Numbered from the stretch's first letter, positions 41,111 to 52,048 are shown. The stretch is DNA of 64,000 nt from Lelliottia jeotgali (GCA_002271215.1 CP018628.1:2418001-2482000), one strand, 5' to 3'. The notes: generated by a model not told the origin, from the letters alone. Translations and numbers: made by a program.

Positions 41111-41985
41111 TAGCCGTTATTATTACGGCTGCCAGATCGGCGCGCGGTGCCAACCTGGGTGTGACGCTTCACCGCACGGCGAATCTGGTTCGCTTTCACG
41201 CGGCGACGGTCTTTTTCAACCGCCACTTTGGTGGTGGTTTCTGGCTGCAGTTCCACCAGCTCACGCAGATAGTTGGTCTGGGTTAAATCCAGCTCGGTGT
41301 AACCCCCGCGTGGAATACCTTTTGGCAGCAGGATATCACCGTAGCGCACGCGAATCAGACGACTCACCTGCACGCCCACCGCTTCCCACAGACGACGAAC
41401 CTCACGGTTACGGCCTTCGGTCAGGGTGACGTTATACCACTGGTTGATCCCTTCACCGCCGGTGAATTTAATGGTTTTAAACGCCGCAGGCCCGTCTTCA
41501 AGCTGAACGCCGCGCGACAGATCACGCAGTTTGTTTTCATCAACCTGACCGAACACGCGCACCGCGTATTCACGTTCCACTTCACGGCTTGGGTGCATCA
41601 GGCGGTTTGCCAACTCGCCATCGGTGGTGAACAGCAGCAGACCGCAGGTGTTCACATCCAGACGCCCTACTGCAATCCAGCGCGCACCGCGCAGTTTTGG
41701 CAGACGGTCAAATACCGTCGGGCGGCCTTCTGGATCGTTACGCGTACACAGTTCGCCTTCCGGCTTGTAATAAGCCAGTACGCGACAAATTTGTTCAGCT
41801 GACTCTTTAACAGAGATCACGTGACCGTCGAGACGGATTTTCATTCCCGCAACGACTTCTACGCGGTCACCCAGCTTGGCAATTTTGCCGTCTACGCTGA
41901 CGCGACCCGCTTCAATAATGGTTTCGATTTCACGGCGTGAACCGTGGCCAGCACGCGCCAGCACTTTCTGTAACTTTTCGCTCAT
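41110..41985 (-). CDS. rluB: 23S rRNA pseudouridine2605 synthase
   Basis: 291-aa RsuA-family pseudouridine synthase. An N-terminal S4 RNA-binding domain ([20 protein letters not shown]) precedes the catalytic domain with the aspartate motif [15 protein letters not shown] and the C-terminal [15 protein letters not shown] basic tail ends [10 protein letters not shown]. The start at 41985 is nine codons inside the longest frame. Confidence 0.96.
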   Translation of the reverse strand: MSEKLQKVLARAGHGSRREIETIIEAGRVSVDGKIAKLGDRVEVVAGMKIRLDGHVISVKESAEQICRVLAYYKPEGELCTRNDPEGRPTVFDRLPKLRGARWIAVGRLDVNTCGLLLFTTDGELANRLMHPSREVEREYAVRVFGQVDENKLRDLSRGVQLEDGPAAFKTIKFTGGEGINQWYNVTLTEGRNREVRRLWEAVGVQVSRLIRVRYGDILLPKGIPRGGYTELDLTQTNYLRELVELQPETTTKVAVEKDRRRVKANQIRRAVKRHTQVGTARRSGSRNNNG

Positions 41986-42084
41986 TGAGCATCCTTCAGG
42001 TGTCGCCTTCACAGGCGTCGAATTAGGGTCAAAAAAGCGGTTTTCCGCTGTTTTGATGGCCGCGTAGTATATCCGCTTAAACCA

Positions 42085-42705
42085 TTACAAGAAAGGTTTA
42101 ACGTCACCCACACCTTCACGAATCACTTCTGGTGCATCTTCCGTAAGATCGACAACCGTGGTCGGTTGCTGACCGAGATAACCGCCGTGAATAATCAGGT
42201 CGACCTGCTTCTCCAGACGATCTTTAATCTCCTCCGGGTCGGACTCGGTAAAATCGCTGCCCGGCAGCATCAGAGACGTGGACAGCATCGGCTCGCCGAG
42301 CGTTTCAAGCAGCATCTGCGCAATCGGGTTCGACGGTACGCGCATCCCGATGGTTTTACGTTTTTCCTGCAACAATCGGCGCGGGACTTCCTTAGTGCCT
42401 TTCAGAATGAAAGTATAGTTGCCCGGCGTGTTGTTTTTGATTAAGCGAAACGCGACGTTATCCACGTAAGCGTAGGTCGAGATTTCAGAGAGATCGCGAC
42501 ACATCAGGGTAAAGTTATGCCCGTCTGGCAAATGGCGGATGCGACAGATGCGTTCCATCGCCCCTTTATCTTCGATTTTACAGCCCAGCGCGTAGCCGGA
42601 ATCGGTAGGATAAACAATCACACCGCCCTTGCGAACGATCTCAACCGCCTGGTTAATCAACCGCGCCTGCGGGTTGTCCGGGTGAATATAGAAAAACTGA
42701 CTCAT
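42085..42705 (-). CDS. yciO: YrdC/Sua5-family protein YciO
   Basis: 206-aa protein of the Sua5/YciO/YrdC family, related to threonylcarbamoyl-AMP synthases; YciO itself does not replace TsaC in E. coli and its role is unclear. GGVIVYPTDSGYALGC and KRKTIGMRVPSNPIAQ are typical. Its start overlaps rnm by 4 bp. Confidence 0.95.
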   Translation of the reverse strand: MSQFFYIHPDNPQARLINQAVEIVRKGGVIVYPTDSGYALGCKIEDKGAMERICRIRHLPDGHNFTLMCRDLSEISTYAYVDNVAFRLIKNNTPGNYTFILKGTKEVPRRLLQEKRKTIGMRVPSNPIAQMLLETLGEPMLSTSLMLPGSDFTESDPEEIKDRLEKQVDLIIHGGYLGQQPTTVVDLTEDAPEVIREGVGDVKPFL

Positions 42706-43598
42706 GCTTCCCTCTCTTCAATGTGTTGCTGCGGCTGCTCCCAAAGCCCCCAGACCGGTTCGACACCTGCGGGTAACCAGAGCTTGCGCCCCAGTTCAAT
42801 CCATGCACAAGGCTGGTGAAAATCAGAGCCTTGCGACGCAAGTAAACCGTACTGGCGAGCATACGTCGCCAGCTGACTGCGTTCATTGGGTGCCTGCTGA
42901 CACTGGGATACTTCCATCGCTTCGCCACCGTGTTCCGCGAAGTGTGCCAGCAGTCTTTTCAGCCACTTAGCCGAAAGGTTATACCGACCTGGATGGGCCA
43001 GCACCGCCTTGCCGCCAGAATGATGAATGACATCAATAGCTTGTTTTATTGTACACCACTGTGGCGGAACGTATCCGGTTTTACCGCGCGCGAGGTATTT
43101 TTTGAACACATCGGCAAAGTTATTGGCCTTCCCGGCCTCCACCAGAAAACGCGCGAAGTGACCGCGCGTAACAGCCCCGCCATTGGCTAAACGGCGCGCC
43201 CCTTCCAGCGCGCCGGGGATCTGCGATTTTTCAAGCCGCTCGCCAATCAGTTCCGCACGCTGGTTGCGGCGTTCTTTCTGTTCTTCCAGGAACGCACACA
43301 GCGCCGGATTCTCGATATCAATATTCAGACCGACGATATGGATTTCGTGATTTTCCCAGACGGTGGAAATTTCTACGCCGGAGACCAGGTTTAACGGCAG
43401 ACTGCTGCGGGCAATCTCGGCCCGTGCCGCCGGAATGGCATCCGTGGTGTCGTGATCGGTTATCGCCAGCGTGCCCACGCGCATTTCCACCGCACGGTGA
43501 ACCAGTGCTTCGGGCGTTAACAGGCCATCGGAGGCCTGAGTGTGGCTGTGTAAATCATAAATCACGGCGTATTTTGTTTCGCTCAAAGCGGTTTCCAT
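42702..43598 (-). CDS. rnm: PHP-domain 5'-3' exoribonuclease RNase AM
   Basis: 298-aa PHP-family protein (YciV), which in E. coli matures the 5' ends of 5S, 23S and 16S rRNA and degrades short RNAs. Metal-binding motifs YDLHSHTQASDG, ITDHDTTD, GVEIS, VLAHPGRYN and GSDFHQP are intact. The start is uncertain: ATG at 43598 is listed, but TTG at 43586 after GGAAA gives the E. coli-like N-terminus (M)SETKYAV, and GTG at 43601 is also possible. It is divergent from trp. Confidence 0.93.
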   Translation of the reverse strand: METALSETKYAVIYDLHSHTQASDGLLTPEALVHRAVEMRVGTLAITDHDTTDAIPAARAEIARSSLPLNLVSGVEISTVWENHEIHIVGLNIDIENPALCAFLEEQKERRNQRAELIGERLEKSQIPGALEGARRLANGGAVTRGHFARFLVEAGKANNFADVFKKYLARGKTGYVPPQWCTIKQAIDVIHHSGGKAVLAHPGRYNLSAKWLKRLLAHFAEHGGEAMEVSQCQQAPNERSQLATYARQYGLLASQGSDFHQPCAWIELGRKLWLPAGVEPVWGLWEQPQQHIEEREA

Positions 43599-43662
43599 CA
43601 CAGGTTTATCGTATTCAGGAAGACTATGATAACGGCTTGCGCGTAAATTCTGAAATCAGGGG

Positions 43663-43697
43663 TTGACTTTACGCCATCGAACTAGTTAACTAGTACG
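43663..43697 (+). promoter_or_regulatory. trp promoter and operator
   Basis: TTGACT (-35, 43663-43668), 17-bp spacer and TTAACT (-10, 43686-43691). The palindromic trp operator core CTAGTTAACTAG (43682-43693) covers the -10 box, so TrpR binding would block RNA polymerase, as in E. coli. Confidence 0.93.
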
Positions 43698-43724
43698 CAA
43701 GTTCACTCAAGAAGGTATCTGAAA

Positions 43725-43769
43725 ATGAAAGCACATTTCTCTCTGCACGGCTGGTGGCGCACTTCCTGA
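43725..43769 (+). CDS. trpL: trp operon leader peptide
   Basis: 14-codon leader peptide MKAHFSLHGWWRTS, with the tandem Trp codons that sense charged tRNA-Trp. The E. coli peptide is [14 protein letters not shown]. Ribosome stalling at the two Trp codons favours the antiterminator; translation through them permits the attenuator at 43815. The Trp codons also form a GCTGGTGG chi-like octamer by chance. Confidence 0.95.
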   Translation: MKAHFSLHGWWRTS

Positions 43770-43814
43770 TTATCGGGCAGTGTCACTTGTGTGCAAAATG
43801 CAAACAGATACCAG

Positions 43815-43838
43815 GCCCGCGACGATGCGGGCTTTTTT
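43815..43838 (+). terminator. trp attenuator
   Basis: GCCCGC (43815-43820) pairs with GCGGGC (43827-43832) followed by T6, about 45 bases after the trpL stop and before trpE. Confidence 0.93.
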
Positions 43839-43863
43839 ATGAACAGAATATGAGAACAACAAT

Positions 43864-45426
43864 ATGCAAACAGCCAAAACACACCTTGAGTTGCTGACCT
43901 GCGAAGCGGTGTATCGCCATAACCCTACAGCTCTGTTCCACCAGGTTTGCGGCGCACGTCCGGCCACCCTGCTGCTGGAATCTGCTGATATCGACAGCAA
44001 AGACGATCTCAAAAGCCTGCTGCTGGTTGATAGCGCGCTGCGTATTACAGCATTAGGTGACACTGTCACCATTAAAGCCTTATCAGAAAACGGTGCCGCC
44101 CTGCTGCCGCTGCTTGATGCAGCCCTGCCAGCGGGCATCGAAAACGAACACCGCCCGGAAACGCGTATTCTGCATTTCCCACCGGTGAGCCAACTGCTGG
44201 ATGAAGATGCGCGCCTGTGTTCTCTGTCTGTATTCGACGCCTTCCGCCTGCTGCAAAACCTGGTGGACGTCCCTGAGGACGAACGCGAAGCGATGTTCTT
44301 CGGCGGGCTGTTTGCCTATGACCTGGTCGCCGGATTTGAAGATTTGCCTGAAACCGAACAGGGCAACCGCTGCCCGGACTACTGTTTCTACCTGGCCGAA
44401 ACGCTGATGGTAATTGACCATCAGAAAAAATATACCCGCATTCAGGCCAGCCTGTTCACCCCTTCAGCGTCTGAAAAACAGCGTCTGGCGCAGCGTATTG
44501 AGCAGCTCCAGCAGCAGATGACCGAAGAGCCAACCGCGCTGCCGGTCCAGCGTATCGATCATATGCAGTGCGAAACAAACCAGACCGATGACCAGTACGG
44601 CGCGGTAGTGCGTCAGATGCAAAAAGCGATTCGCGCCGGTGAGATTTTCCAGGTGGTGCCGTCCCGTCGCTTCTCGCTCCCGTGCCCGTCTCCGCTGGCC
44701 GCGTATGACGTGCTGAAGAAGAGCAATCCAAGCCCGTACATGTTCTTCATGCAGGACAACGATTTCACGCTGTTCGGTGCCTCGCCGGAAAGTTCGCTGA
44801 AATACGACGCGCCGAGCCGCCAGATTGAAATTTACCCAATTGCAGGAACTCGCCCGCGCGGTCGTCGCGCCGACGGGTCTTTAGATCGCGATCTCGACAG
44901 CCGTATTGAGCTGGAGATGCGTACCGACCACAAAGAGTTGTCTGAGCACCTGATGCTGGTCGATCTGGCGCGTAACGATCTGGCGCGCATCTGTACGCCA
45001 GGCACACGCTACGTGGCGGACCTGACCAAAGTCGACCGTTACTCCTTCGTGATGCACCTGGTTTCCCGCGTGGTTGGTGAACTGCGTCACGACCTCGACG
45101 CCCTGCACGCCTATCGCGCCTGTATGAATATGGGCACCCTGAGCGGTGCACCGAAAGTCCGCGCCATGCAGCTGATTGCTGGTGCCGAAGGCCGCCGTCG
45201 CGGCAGCTACGGCGGCGCGGTTGGGTACTTCACCGCACACGGCGACCTGGACACCTGCATCGTCATCCGCTCCGCCTACGTGGAAGATGGCATTGCCACC
45301 GTCCAGGCGGGCGCAGGGATTGTTCTCGATTCTGTTCCGCAGTCCGAAGCTGACGAAACTCGCAGTAAAGCACGCGCGGTATTGCGCGCCATTGCTACCG
45401 CACACCACGCACAGGAGATTTTCTGA
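43864..45426 (+). CDS. trpE: Anthranilate synthase component I
   Basis: 520-aa chorismate-utilising subunit that makes anthranilate. The N-terminal regulatory part has the LLLESADI feedback motif that binds tryptophan. The catalytic C-terminus includes [18 protein letters not shown] and [11 protein letters not shown]. Its stop overlaps the trpD start (TGATG). Confidence 0.98.
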   Translation: MQTAKTHLELLTCEAVYRHNPTALFHQVCGARPATLLLESADIDSKDDLKSLLLVDSALRITALGDTVTIKALSENGAALLPLLDAALPAGIENEHRPETRILHFPPVSQLLDEDARLCSLSVFDAFRLLQNLVDVPEDEREAMFFGGLFAYDLVAGFEDLPETEQGNRCPDYCFYLAETLMVIDHQKKYTRIQASLFTPSASEKQRLAQRIEQLQQQMTEEPTALPVQRIDHMQCETNQTDDQYGAVVRQMQKAIRAGEIFQVVPSRRFSLPCPSPLAAYDVLKKSNPSPYMFFMQDNDFTLFGASPESSLKYDAPSRQIEIYPIAGTRPRGRRADGSLDRDLDSRIELEMRTDHKELSEHLMLVDLARNDLARICTPGTRYVADLTKVDRYSFVMHLVSRVVGELRHDLDALHAYRACMNMGTLSGAPKVRAMQLIAGAEGRRRGSYGGAVGYFTAHGDLDTCIVIRSAYVEDGIATVQAGAGIVLDSVPQSEADETRSKARAVLRAIATAHHAQEIF

Positions 45427-47021
45427 TGGCTGACATTCTGCTGCTCGATAATATCGACTCCTTTACTTACAACCTGGCAGACCAGCTGCGTGCCAACGGG
45501 CACAACGTGGTGATTTACCGCAATCATGTTCCGGCCCAGACTCTGATCGAGCGTCTGGAAACCATGCAAAGCCCGGTGCTGATGCTCTCCCCGGGCCCTG
45601 GCGCACCGAGTGAAGCGGGCTGTATGCCTGAGCTGCTGACCCGCATGCGCGGCAAACTGCCGATTATCGGCATCTGCCTGGGGCATCAGGCGATTGTGGA
45701 AGCTTACGGCGGTTACGTCGGCCAGGCGGGTGAAATCCTGCATGGCAAAGCATCCAGCATTGAACACGACGGTCAGGCAATGTTTGCCGGGCTGCCAAAT
45801 CCGCTGCCAGTGGCGCGTTATCACTCTCTGGTCGGAAGCAACATTCCGGCAGGTTTGACTATCAACGCCTCTTTTGAGGGGATGGTGATGGCCGTGCGTC
45901 ACGACGCGGATCGCGTCTGCGGCCTGCAGTTCCATCCGGAATCGATTCTGACCTCCAACGGCGCACGCCTGCTGGAACAGACGCTAAACTGGGCGCTACA
46001 GAAACTGGAGCAGACCAACACCCTGCAGCCGATTCTGGAAAAACTGTATCAGGCGCAAACCATGACTCAGCAGGAAAGCCATCAGCTCTTCTCTGCGGTC
46101 GTGCGCGGCGAGCTGAAGCCAGAACAACTGGCTGCCGCACTGGTCAGCATGAAAGTGCGCGGCGAACAGCCGCAGGAAATTGCCGGTGCGGCCACCGCTC
46201 TGCTGGAAAACGCCGCCCCGTTCCCGCGTCCTGATTACACCTTCGCTGATATCGTCGGCACCGGCGGCGACGGCAGCAACAGCATTAATATCTCTACCGC
46301 CAGCGCCTTTGTCGCCGCTGCCTGCGGGATGAAAGTGGCGAAACACGGTAACCGCAGCGTCTCCAGCCGTTCCGGCTCGTCTGATTTGCTGGCCGCGTTC
46401 GGGATTAATCTCGAGATGAACGCCGAACGTTCCCGAGAAGCACTGGACGATCTGGGCGTCTGTTTCCTGTTCGCACCGAAATACCACACCGGTTTCCGCC
46501 ACGCGATGCCGGTTCGCCAGCAGTTGAAAACCCGCACCCTGTTTAACGTGCTGGGTCCATTGATCAACCCGGCGCATCCGCCGCTGGCCCTGATCGGTGT
46601 CTACAGCCCGGAACTGGTGCTGCCGATTGCCGAAACGCTGCGCGTACTGGGTTATCAACGTGCAGCCGTGGTTCATAGCGGCGGCATGGACGAAGTGTCT
46701 CTCCACGCGCCGACGCTGGTTGCCGAGCTGCGCGACGGGGAAATCCAGAGCTATCAGCTCGACGCCACCGACTTTGGCCTGACGCCTTATCGCCAGGAAC
46801 AGCTGGCAGGCGGCACCCCGGAAGAAAACCGTGACATTCTGACACGCTTGCTACAAGGTAAAGGTGAAGCCGCCCACGAGGCCGCCGTCGCCGCCAATGT
46901 CGCGATGTTGATGCGTTTGCACGGCGAAGAAGATTTACAGGCAAACGCACAAAAAGTTCTGGACGTATTGCGCTCCGGCGCAGCTTACGACCGCGTTACC
47001 GCACTTGCGGCAAGAGGATAA
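45426..47021 (+). CDS. trpD: Anthranilate synthase component II / anthranilate phosphoribosyltransferase (TrpGD fusion)
   Basis: 531-aa bifunctional protein. The N-terminal glutamine amidotransferase (about 1-195) has nucleophile Cys in GICLGHQAI and the histidine in LQFHPES. The C-terminal phosphoribosyltransferase has [17 protein letters not shown] and [13 protein letters not shown]. The natural TrpG-TrpD fusion is the usual enteric arrangement. It is coupled to trpE. Confidence 0.98.
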   Translation: MADILLLDNIDSFTYNLADQLRANGHNVVIYRNHVPAQTLIERLETMQSPVLMLSPGPGAPSEAGCMPELLTRMRGKLPIIGICLGHQAIVEAYGGYVGQAGEILHGKASSIEHDGQAMFAGLPNPLPVARYHSLVGSNIPAGLTINASFEGMVMAVRHDADRVCGLQFHPESILTSNGARLLEQTLNWALQKLEQTNTLQPILEKLYQAQTMTQQESHQLFSAVVRGELKPEQLAAALVSMKVRGEQPQEIAGAATALLENAAPFPRPDYTFADIVGTGGDGSNSINISTASAFVAAACGMKVAKHGNRSVSSRSGSSDLLAAFGINLEMNAERSREALDDLGVCFLFAPKYHTGFRHAMPVRQQLKTRTLFNVLGPLINPAHPPLALIGVYSPELVLPIAETLRVLGYQRAAVVHSGGMDEVSLHAPTLVAELRDGEIQSYQLDATDFGLTPYRQEQLAGGTPEENRDILTRLLQGKGEAAHEAAVAANVAMLMRLHGEEDLQANAQKVLDVLRSGAAYDRVTALAARG

Positions 47022-47024
47022 AAG

Positions 47025-48383
47025 ATGCAGACCGTTTTAGCGAAAATCGTCGCCGATAAGGCCATCTGGGTAGAAGCGCGTAAAGAGCAGCAGCCGCTGG
47101 CCAGTTTCCAGAATGATGTGGTTGTGAGCCAACGCCGTTTTTATGATGCCCTGCAGGGTGCGCGTACCGCGTTTATCCTGGAGTGCAAAAAGGCCTCACC
47201 GTCGAAAGGCGTGATCCGCGACGATTTCGATCCCGCGCGCATTGCTGGGGTTTACAAACACCATGCGTCGGCCATTTCAGTGCTGACGGATGAGAAATAT
47301 TTCCAGGGCAGTTTTGATTTTCTGCCGATTGTCAGCCAGATTGCGCCGCAGCCGATTCTGTGCAAAGACTTCATTATTGACGCGTACCAAATCTGGCTGG
47401 CGCGTTTTTATCAGGCCGATGCCTGCCTGCTGATGCTCTCCGTGCTGGATGACGAACAGTATCGCCAGCTGGCCGCCGTCGCGCACAGCCTGAACATGGG
47501 TGTGTTGACGGAAGTGAGCAACGAAGAAGAGCTGGAACGCGCGATTGCGCTGAAAGCGAAAGTCGTCGGCATCAACAACCGCGACCTGCGCGATCTGTCC
47601 ATTGACCTGAACCGCACGCGCCAGCTGGCTCCACGCCTCGGTGCTGGCGTGACGGTCATCAGCGAATCTGGCATTAACACCTACGCTCAGGTTCGTGAAC
47701 TGAGCCATTTCGCCAACGGCTTTTTGATTGGCTCGGCGCTGATGTCTCACGACGATCTGAACGCTGCCATACGCCGCGTGCTGCTGGGCGAAAACAAAGT
47801 TTGCGGGCTGACGCGCCCTCAGGATGCCGCCGCCGCCCTCGAAGCGGGTGCGGTTTACGGCGGGCTGATTTTTGTCGAGTCCTCCCCGCGCTTCGTGACC
47901 GAAGCGCAAGCGCGTGACGTCATCGCCGCCGCGGAGCTGAGCTACGTGGGCGTGTTCCGCGATGCACCGATTGCAGACGTTGTAGCCAAAGCTGAAAACT
48001 TATCTCTGACTGCCGTGCAGCTACACGGACAGGAAGATCAAACGTACATCAACGCACTTCGCCAGGCGCTGGCTCCGCAGGTGCAAATCTGGAAAGCGCA
48101 GAGCGTGGGCGAAACCCTACCGGCCCGCGATCTCCAGCACGTCGATAAATATGTGCTGGATAACGGCCAGGGCGGAACCGGGGAGCGATTCGACTGGTCC
48201 CTGCTGAACGGTGAAAAGCTGGACAACGTCCTGCTGGCGGGCGGATTAAGCCCCGATAACTGCGTAGACGCCGCAAAAGCGGGCTGCGCGGGCCTCGATT
48301 TCAATTCAGGCGTGGAGTCTCAGCCGGGCATCAAAGATGCCAGTAAGCTGGCCTCGGTATTCAAGACGCTGCGTGCCTATTAA
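47025..48383 (+). CDS. trpC: Indole-3-glycerol-phosphate synthase / phosphoribosylanthranilate isomerase
   Basis: 452-aa fusion of two beta-alpha barrels. The N-terminal IGPS (about 1-255) has [13 protein letters not shown] and [13 protein letters not shown]. The C-terminal PRAI (about 256-452) has [19 protein letters not shown] with its catalytic cysteine and [11 protein letters not shown]. It starts 3 bp after trpD. Confidence 0.98.
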   Translation: MQTVLAKIVADKAIWVEARKEQQPLASFQNDVVVSQRRFYDALQGARTAFILECKKASPSKGVIRDDFDPARIAGVYKHHASAISVLTDEKYFQGSFDFLPIVSQIAPQPILCKDFIIDAYQIWLARFYQADACLLMLSVLDDEQYRQLAAVAHSLNMGVLTEVSNEEELERAIALKAKVVGINNRDLRDLSIDLNRTRQLAPRLGAGVTVISESGINTYAQVRELSHFANGFLIGSALMSHDDLNAAIRRVLLGENKVCGLTRPQDAAAALEAGAVYGGLIFVESSPRFVTEAQARDVIAAAELSYVGVFRDAPIADVVAKAENLSLTAVQLHGQEDQTYINALRQALAPQVQIWKAQSVGETLPARDLQHVDKYVLDNGQGGTGERFDWSLLNGEKLDNVLLAGGLSPDNCVDAAKAGCAGLDFNSGVESQPGIKDASKLASVFKTLRAY

Positions 48384-48393
48384 GGAAGAGAAA

Positions 48394-49587
48394 ATGACAA
48401 CTTTATTAAATCCCTATTTTGGTGAGTTCGGTGGCATGTATGTGCCGCAAATCCTGATGCCTGCCCTGCGCCAGCTCGAAGAAGCGTTTGTCAGCGCCCA
48501 GAAAGATCCGGCATTCCAAGCAGAATTTACCGACTTGCTGAAAAACTACGCCGGCCGTCCGACGGCGCTGACTAAATGTCGCAATCTGACGGAAGGCACT
48601 AACGCCACGCTCTACCTCAAGCGTGAAGATCTGCTCCACGGCGGTGCGCACAAAACTAACCAGGTGCTGGGTCAGGCGCTGCTTGCTAAGCGCATGGGTA
48701 AAACCGAAATCATCGCCGAAACCGGTGCTGGCCAACACGGTGTGGCGTCTGCCCTCGCCAGCGCCCTGCTCGGCCTGAAATGCCGCATTTACATGGGTGC
48801 GAAAGACGTTGAGCGCCAGTCGCCGAACGTGTTCCGTATGCGTCTGATGGGTGCGGAAGTGATCCCGGTACACAGCGGTTCGGCCACGCTGAAAGATGCC
48901 TGTAACGAAGCGCTGCGCGACTGGTCTGGCAGCTACGACACCGCGCACTACATGCTCGGTACCGCAGCCGGTCCGCACCCGTTCCCGACGATTGTGCGTG
49001 AATTCCAGCGCATGATTGGCGAAGAAACCAAAGTACAGATCCTCGAAAAAGAAGGTCGTCTGCCGGATGCAGTTATTGCCTGTGTTGGCGGTGGCTCGAA
49101 TGCCATTGGCATGTTTGCTGATTTTATCGACGACGAAAGCGTCGGCCTGATCGGCGTAGAACCTGCGGGTCACGGCATTGAAACTGGCGAACACGGTGCG
49201 CCGCTGAAACACGGTCGCGTCGGCATCTACTTCGGGATGAAATCACCGATGATGCAAACTGATGAAGGCCAGATTGAGGAATCTTACTCGATCTCTGCCG
49301 GTCTGGACTTCCCGTCAGTCGGGCCACAGCATGCGCATCTGAACAGCATCGGTCGTGCTGATTATGTCTCGATCACCGATGACGAAGCGCTGGAAGCGTT
49401 CAAAACCCTGTCGCGCCATGAAGGGATCATCCCGGCGCTGGAGTCTTCCCATGCTCTGGCGCATGCCCTGAAAATGATCAAAGAAAACCCGGAAAAAGAG
49501 CAGCTGCTGGTGGTGAACCTGTCCGGTCGCGGTGATAAAGATATCTTCACCGTTCACGATATTCTGAAAGCACGAGGGGAAATCTGA
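48394..49587 (+). CDS. trpB: Tryptophan synthase beta subunit
   Basis: 397-aa PLP enzyme that joins indole and serine. The PLP lysine lies in [12 protein letters not shown] (Lys87), and the phosphate-binding loop is GGGSNAIG. The start at 48394 ([19 protein letters not shown]) follows AGGAAGAG. It overlaps trpA by one base. Confidence 0.98.
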   Translation: MTTLLNPYFGEFGGMYVPQILMPALRQLEEAFVSAQKDPAFQAEFTDLLKNYAGRPTALTKCRNLTEGTNATLYLKREDLLHGGAHKTNQVLGQALLAKRMGKTEIIAETGAGQHGVASALASALLGLKCRIYMGAKDVERQSPNVFRMRLMGAEVIPVHSGSATLKDACNEALRDWSGSYDTAHYMLGTAAGPHPFPTIVREFQRMIGEETKVQILEKEGRLPDAVIACVGGGSNAIGMFADFIDDESVGLIGVEPAGHGIETGEHGAPLKHGRVGIYFGMKSPMMQTDEGQIEESYSISAGLDFPSVGPQHAHLNSIGRADYVSITDDEALEAFKTLSRHEGIIPALESSHALAHALKMIKENPEKEQLLVVNLSGRGDKDIFTVHDILKARGEI

Positions 49588-50396
49588 TGGAACGCTACGA
49601 TAACGCATTTGCAGAACTGAAAGCCCGCAAGGAAGGCGCGTTTGTTCCCTTCGTCACGCTGGGCGATCCGGGCCCTGAGCAGTCGCTGAAAATTATCGAC
49701 ACCTTAATTGCCGCAGGCGCTGATGCGCTGGAGCTGGGGATTCCGTTCTCCGATCCGCTGGCGGATGGCCCGACCATTCAGGACGCCACCCTTCGCGCCT
49801 TTGCCGCGGGCGTGACACCGACCCAGTGCTTTGAAATGCTGGCCGCAATTCGCCAGAAACACCCGACTATTCCGATTGGCCTGCTGATGTACGCTAACCT
49901 GGTATTCAGCAAAGGCATTGATAACTTTTACGCCGAGTGTGCTCGCGTAGGTGTCGATTCGGTGCTGGTCGCTGATGTGCCGGTGGAAGAATCTGCTCCG
50001 TTCCGCCAGGCGGCAATGCGCCACAACGTCGCACCCATTTTCATCTGCCCACCGAATGCGGATGACGAACTGCTGCGCCAGATTGCGTCTTACGGTCGCG
50101 GGTATACCTACCTGCTGTCGCGCGCTGGCGTGACCGGTGCAGAAAACAAAGCGGCGCTTCCCCTGCATCATCTGGTGGAAAAACTGGCCGAGTACCATGC
50201 CGCACCACCGTTGCAAGGCTTCGGCATTTCATCTCCTGAGCAAGTGACTGCCGCGATTGACGCCAACGCCGCAGGCGCAATCTCCGGCTCGGCAATCGTC
50301 AAAATCATCGAACGTAACCTGGATAAGCCAGAGCAGATGCTCGCTGAGCTGCACGATTTCGTTTCTGCAATGAAAGCAGCAACGCGCCAAGCCTGA
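49587..50396 (+). CDS. trpA: Tryptophan synthase alpha subunit
   Basis: 269-aa barrel enzyme that cleaves indole-3-glycerol phosphate. Catalytic Glu49 lies in [18 protein letters not shown], which also contains Asp60. It starts in the trpB stop (TGATGG) and ends the trp operon, followed by a hairpin. Confidence 0.98.
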   Translation: MERYDNAFAELKARKEGAFVPFVTLGDPGPEQSLKIIDTLIAAGADALELGIPFSDPLADGPTIQDATLRAFAAGVTPTQCFEMLAAIRQKHPTIPIGLLMYANLVFSKGIDNFYAECARVGVDSVLVADVPVEESAPFRQAAMRHNVAPIFICPPNADDELLRQIASYGRGYTYLLSRAGVTGAENKAALPLHHLVEKLAEYHAAPPLQGFGISSPEQVTAAIDANAAGAISGSAIVKIIERNLDKPEQMLAELHDFVSAMKAATRQA

Positions 50397-50403
50397 TTAT
50401 CCT

Positions 50404-50440
50404 GACCGTCTGACGCTACGCCAGACGGTCATTCTCCTTT
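50404..50440 (+). terminator. trp operon terminator
   Basis: GACCGTCTG (50404-50412) pairs with CAGACGGTC (50422-50430), followed by ATTCTCCTTT. It partly overlaps the 3' end of the convergent MarR gene. Confidence 0.8.
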
Positions 50441-50881
50441 AATGCTATCCGCATATTTTCGTACCAGCCGAAACAGGTTTCCCACGTCATCCTCCTGCCA
50501 GTCTTTGAAAATCTGATTCATCAGCGTCATGCGTGCCTCAGCAATTTTCATGGTTAACGCTTTTCCTTGCGTTGATATCGTCACCTCGGACACGCGCCTG
50601 TCTTTCGTACCCGGTTTTTTCTGCGCCAGCCCCTGCGCTTCCAGCCGTTTCACCTGGCGGCTGACGGTAGTGTAATCCCGCCCGAGCCCGTCAGCGAGTT
50701 CGACCACGCCTACCGGACCATAGCGGTCGATGGCTACCAGCAGAGGGAAAAGAATTTGATCCAGCGAAACACCCGCTTCGGATAACAGAATGTCATCGCG
50801 CTGCGGCTGATTCATCACGCCCATGATATCCAGCAGCGCGCCGTGAAAATCCGTCACGTCATATTTATGTGCATATTGCAT
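50429..50881 (-). CDS. MarR-family transcriptional regulator
   Basis: 150-aa winged-helix regulator. The DNA-binding core is VGVVELADGLGRDYTTVSRQ followed by VKRLEAQGLAQKK and the wing DRRVSEVTIS. AGGAAAATAT precedes the start. It is divergent from a quinone-oxidoreductase-like gene across 74 bp that contain inverted repeats, so it very likely represses that gene and itself. The ligand is unknown. E. coli K-12 has no such gene beside trpA. Confidence 0.88.
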   Translation of the reverse strand: MQYAHKYDVTDFHGALLDIMGVMNQPQRDDILLSEAGVSLDQILFPLLVAIDRYGPVGVVELADGLGRDYTTVSRQVKRLEAQGLAQKKPGTKDRRVSEVTISTQGKALTMKIAEARMTLMNQIFKDWQEDDVGNLFRLVRKYADSIKGE

Positions 50882-50903
50882 ATATTTTCCTGGCGAGTAT
50901 AGT
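50876..50903 (+). promoter_or_regulatory. Putative promoter of the oxidoreductase gene
   Basis: TTGCAT (50876-50881), 16-bp spacer, TATAGT (50898-50903). The -35 overlaps the start of the MarR gene. Confidence 0.4.
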
Positions 50904-50914
50904 GCCTCTATCAG

Positions 50915-50935
50915 ATATGTGCATTTTACACATAT
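50915..50935. promoter_or_regulatory. Candidate MarR operator
   Basis: ATATGTG-N7-CACATAT, a perfect 7-bp inverted repeat just downstream of the putative -10. A related, less perfect motif (TATGTGCATA around 50867-50886) lies at the MarR start codon, so two sites could repress both genes. Confidence 0.6.
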
Positions 50936-50955
50936 TCCATTTCAGGAGAAACAGT

Positions 50956-51903
50956 ATGAAAGCAGCTGTCGTTTTCGATCCGGCCACAGGCCCGGTTTAC
51001 GCCGATTTCGCCGCCCCCAACGCTGAACAGGGGCAACATCTTGTTCGCGTTACCGCCTCGGCGATAAGCCACGTGGTGAAAAGTCGGGCCTCAGGCAAGC
51101 ATTACAGTTTTGACGGTACGTTGCCTTTTGTCGCTGGTATCGACGGAACGGGCGTTACCGAAGAGGGTCAACGCGTCTATTTTGCGTTTCCGCCGACGCC
51201 GTGGGGGAGCATGGCGGAATTCGCCCCTGTCGACGCGAATCTTTGTCTCCCCCTGCCCGACGATCTCGATGACGTAACAGCTGCAGCAATGGCTAATCCT
51301 GGAATGTCGGCATGGGCAGCACTGATAACGCGCGCGCAGTTACAGCCTGGCGAAACCGTGCTGATCAATGGCGCGACCGGTAGCGCGGGTCAACTCGCCG
51401 TGCAAATTGCCCGCTTTCATGGCGCGGGTAAAATCATCGTTACCGGACGCAACCAGCAGGTTTTGTCCAGTTTGGGCGCAGACAAGTGCGTGAATATCAC
51501 CGACGATGAGCAGAGTATTGCCCAGCAACTTTCCAGACTGGCCGCAGAGGGTATCGACGTGGTGGCTGATTATCTTTGGGGCCAAAGTGCGCTCGCGATC
51601 CTCACCGCGCTGGCAAAACACACTTCCTCCCTTAACCCGGTCAGATATGTGCAGGTTGGTGCATTATCCGGCGCTGAAATCGCTTTGCCGGGTGCCGTAC
51701 TTCGCTCATCGCCCATTCTGATGATGGGCAGCGGTATAGGCAGCCTTTCCATGACACAACTCATCCACGCGACAGGGGAAATGCTCCAGGCATCCGTCGC
51801 TGGCGGCTTTACGATCAAAACCCGTCAGGCCAGGCTGGAAGATGTCACCGACGCCTGGAAAAACGATGACAGTAAGCAACGTACAGTGTTCGTTATTCGC
51901 TAA
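50956..51903 (+). CDS. Medium-chain dehydrogenase/quinone oxidoreductase-like protein
   Basis: 315-aa MDR-superfamily protein. The NAD(P)-binding motif is VLINGATGSAGQLAVQIA with GKIIVTGRN. The zinc-ligand motifs of alcohol dehydrogenases are not evident, so a zinc-free quinone or enone reductase is most likely. The start at 50956 (MKAAVVFDPATGPVY) follows AGGAG at 50944-50948; 29 upstream in-frame codons run through the operator region and are rejected. The MarR gene opposite suggests induction by a phenolic or electrophile; that is inference. Confidence 0.85.
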   Translation: MKAAVVFDPATGPVYADFAAPNAEQGQHLVRVTASAISHVVKSRASGKHYSFDGTLPFVAGIDGTGVTEEGQRVYFAFPPTPWGSMAEFAPVDANLCLPLPDDLDDVTAAAMANPGMSAWAALITRAQLQPGETVLINGATGSAGQLAVQIARFHGAGKIIVTGRNQQVLSSLGADKCVNITDDEQSIAQQLSRLAAEGIDVVADYLWGQSALAILTALAKHTSSLNPVRYVQVGALSGAEIALPGAVLRSSPILMMGSGIGSLSMTQLIHATGEMLQASVAGGFTIKTRQARLEDVTDAWKNDDSKQRTVFVIR

Positions 51904-51930
51904 ATACAATCTTTAGGGGTAGGCCAAAAT

Positions 51931-51977
51931 TGATCGCTTCGATGTTTTCGGCGCGATCGACTTTTCAAAAAACATCG
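51931..51977 (+). other. Two mutually exclusive hairpins ahead of yedE
   Basis: Stem A pairs GATCGC (51932-51937) with GCGATC (51953-51958), extendable by a wobble. Stem B pairs CGATGTTTT (51940-51948) with AAAACATCG (51969-51977), a perfect 9 bp. The arms interleave, so A and B cannot form together except as a pseudoknot. They lie 72-118 bases before the yedE start and after the oxidoreductase stop. Confidence 0.5.
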
Positions 51978-52048
51978 CAAGCGTATTATCGCGTCTTCTT
52001 TTCGGTCTGTTGGCCGCGTTAACACCTTCTGAGTTCAGAGGCTTACAC

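Noticed and set aside
43750..43757. GCTGGTGG chi-like octamer in trpL
   Set aside because: Explained by the tandem Trp codons of the leader peptide; single chi sites are common in enteric genomes.
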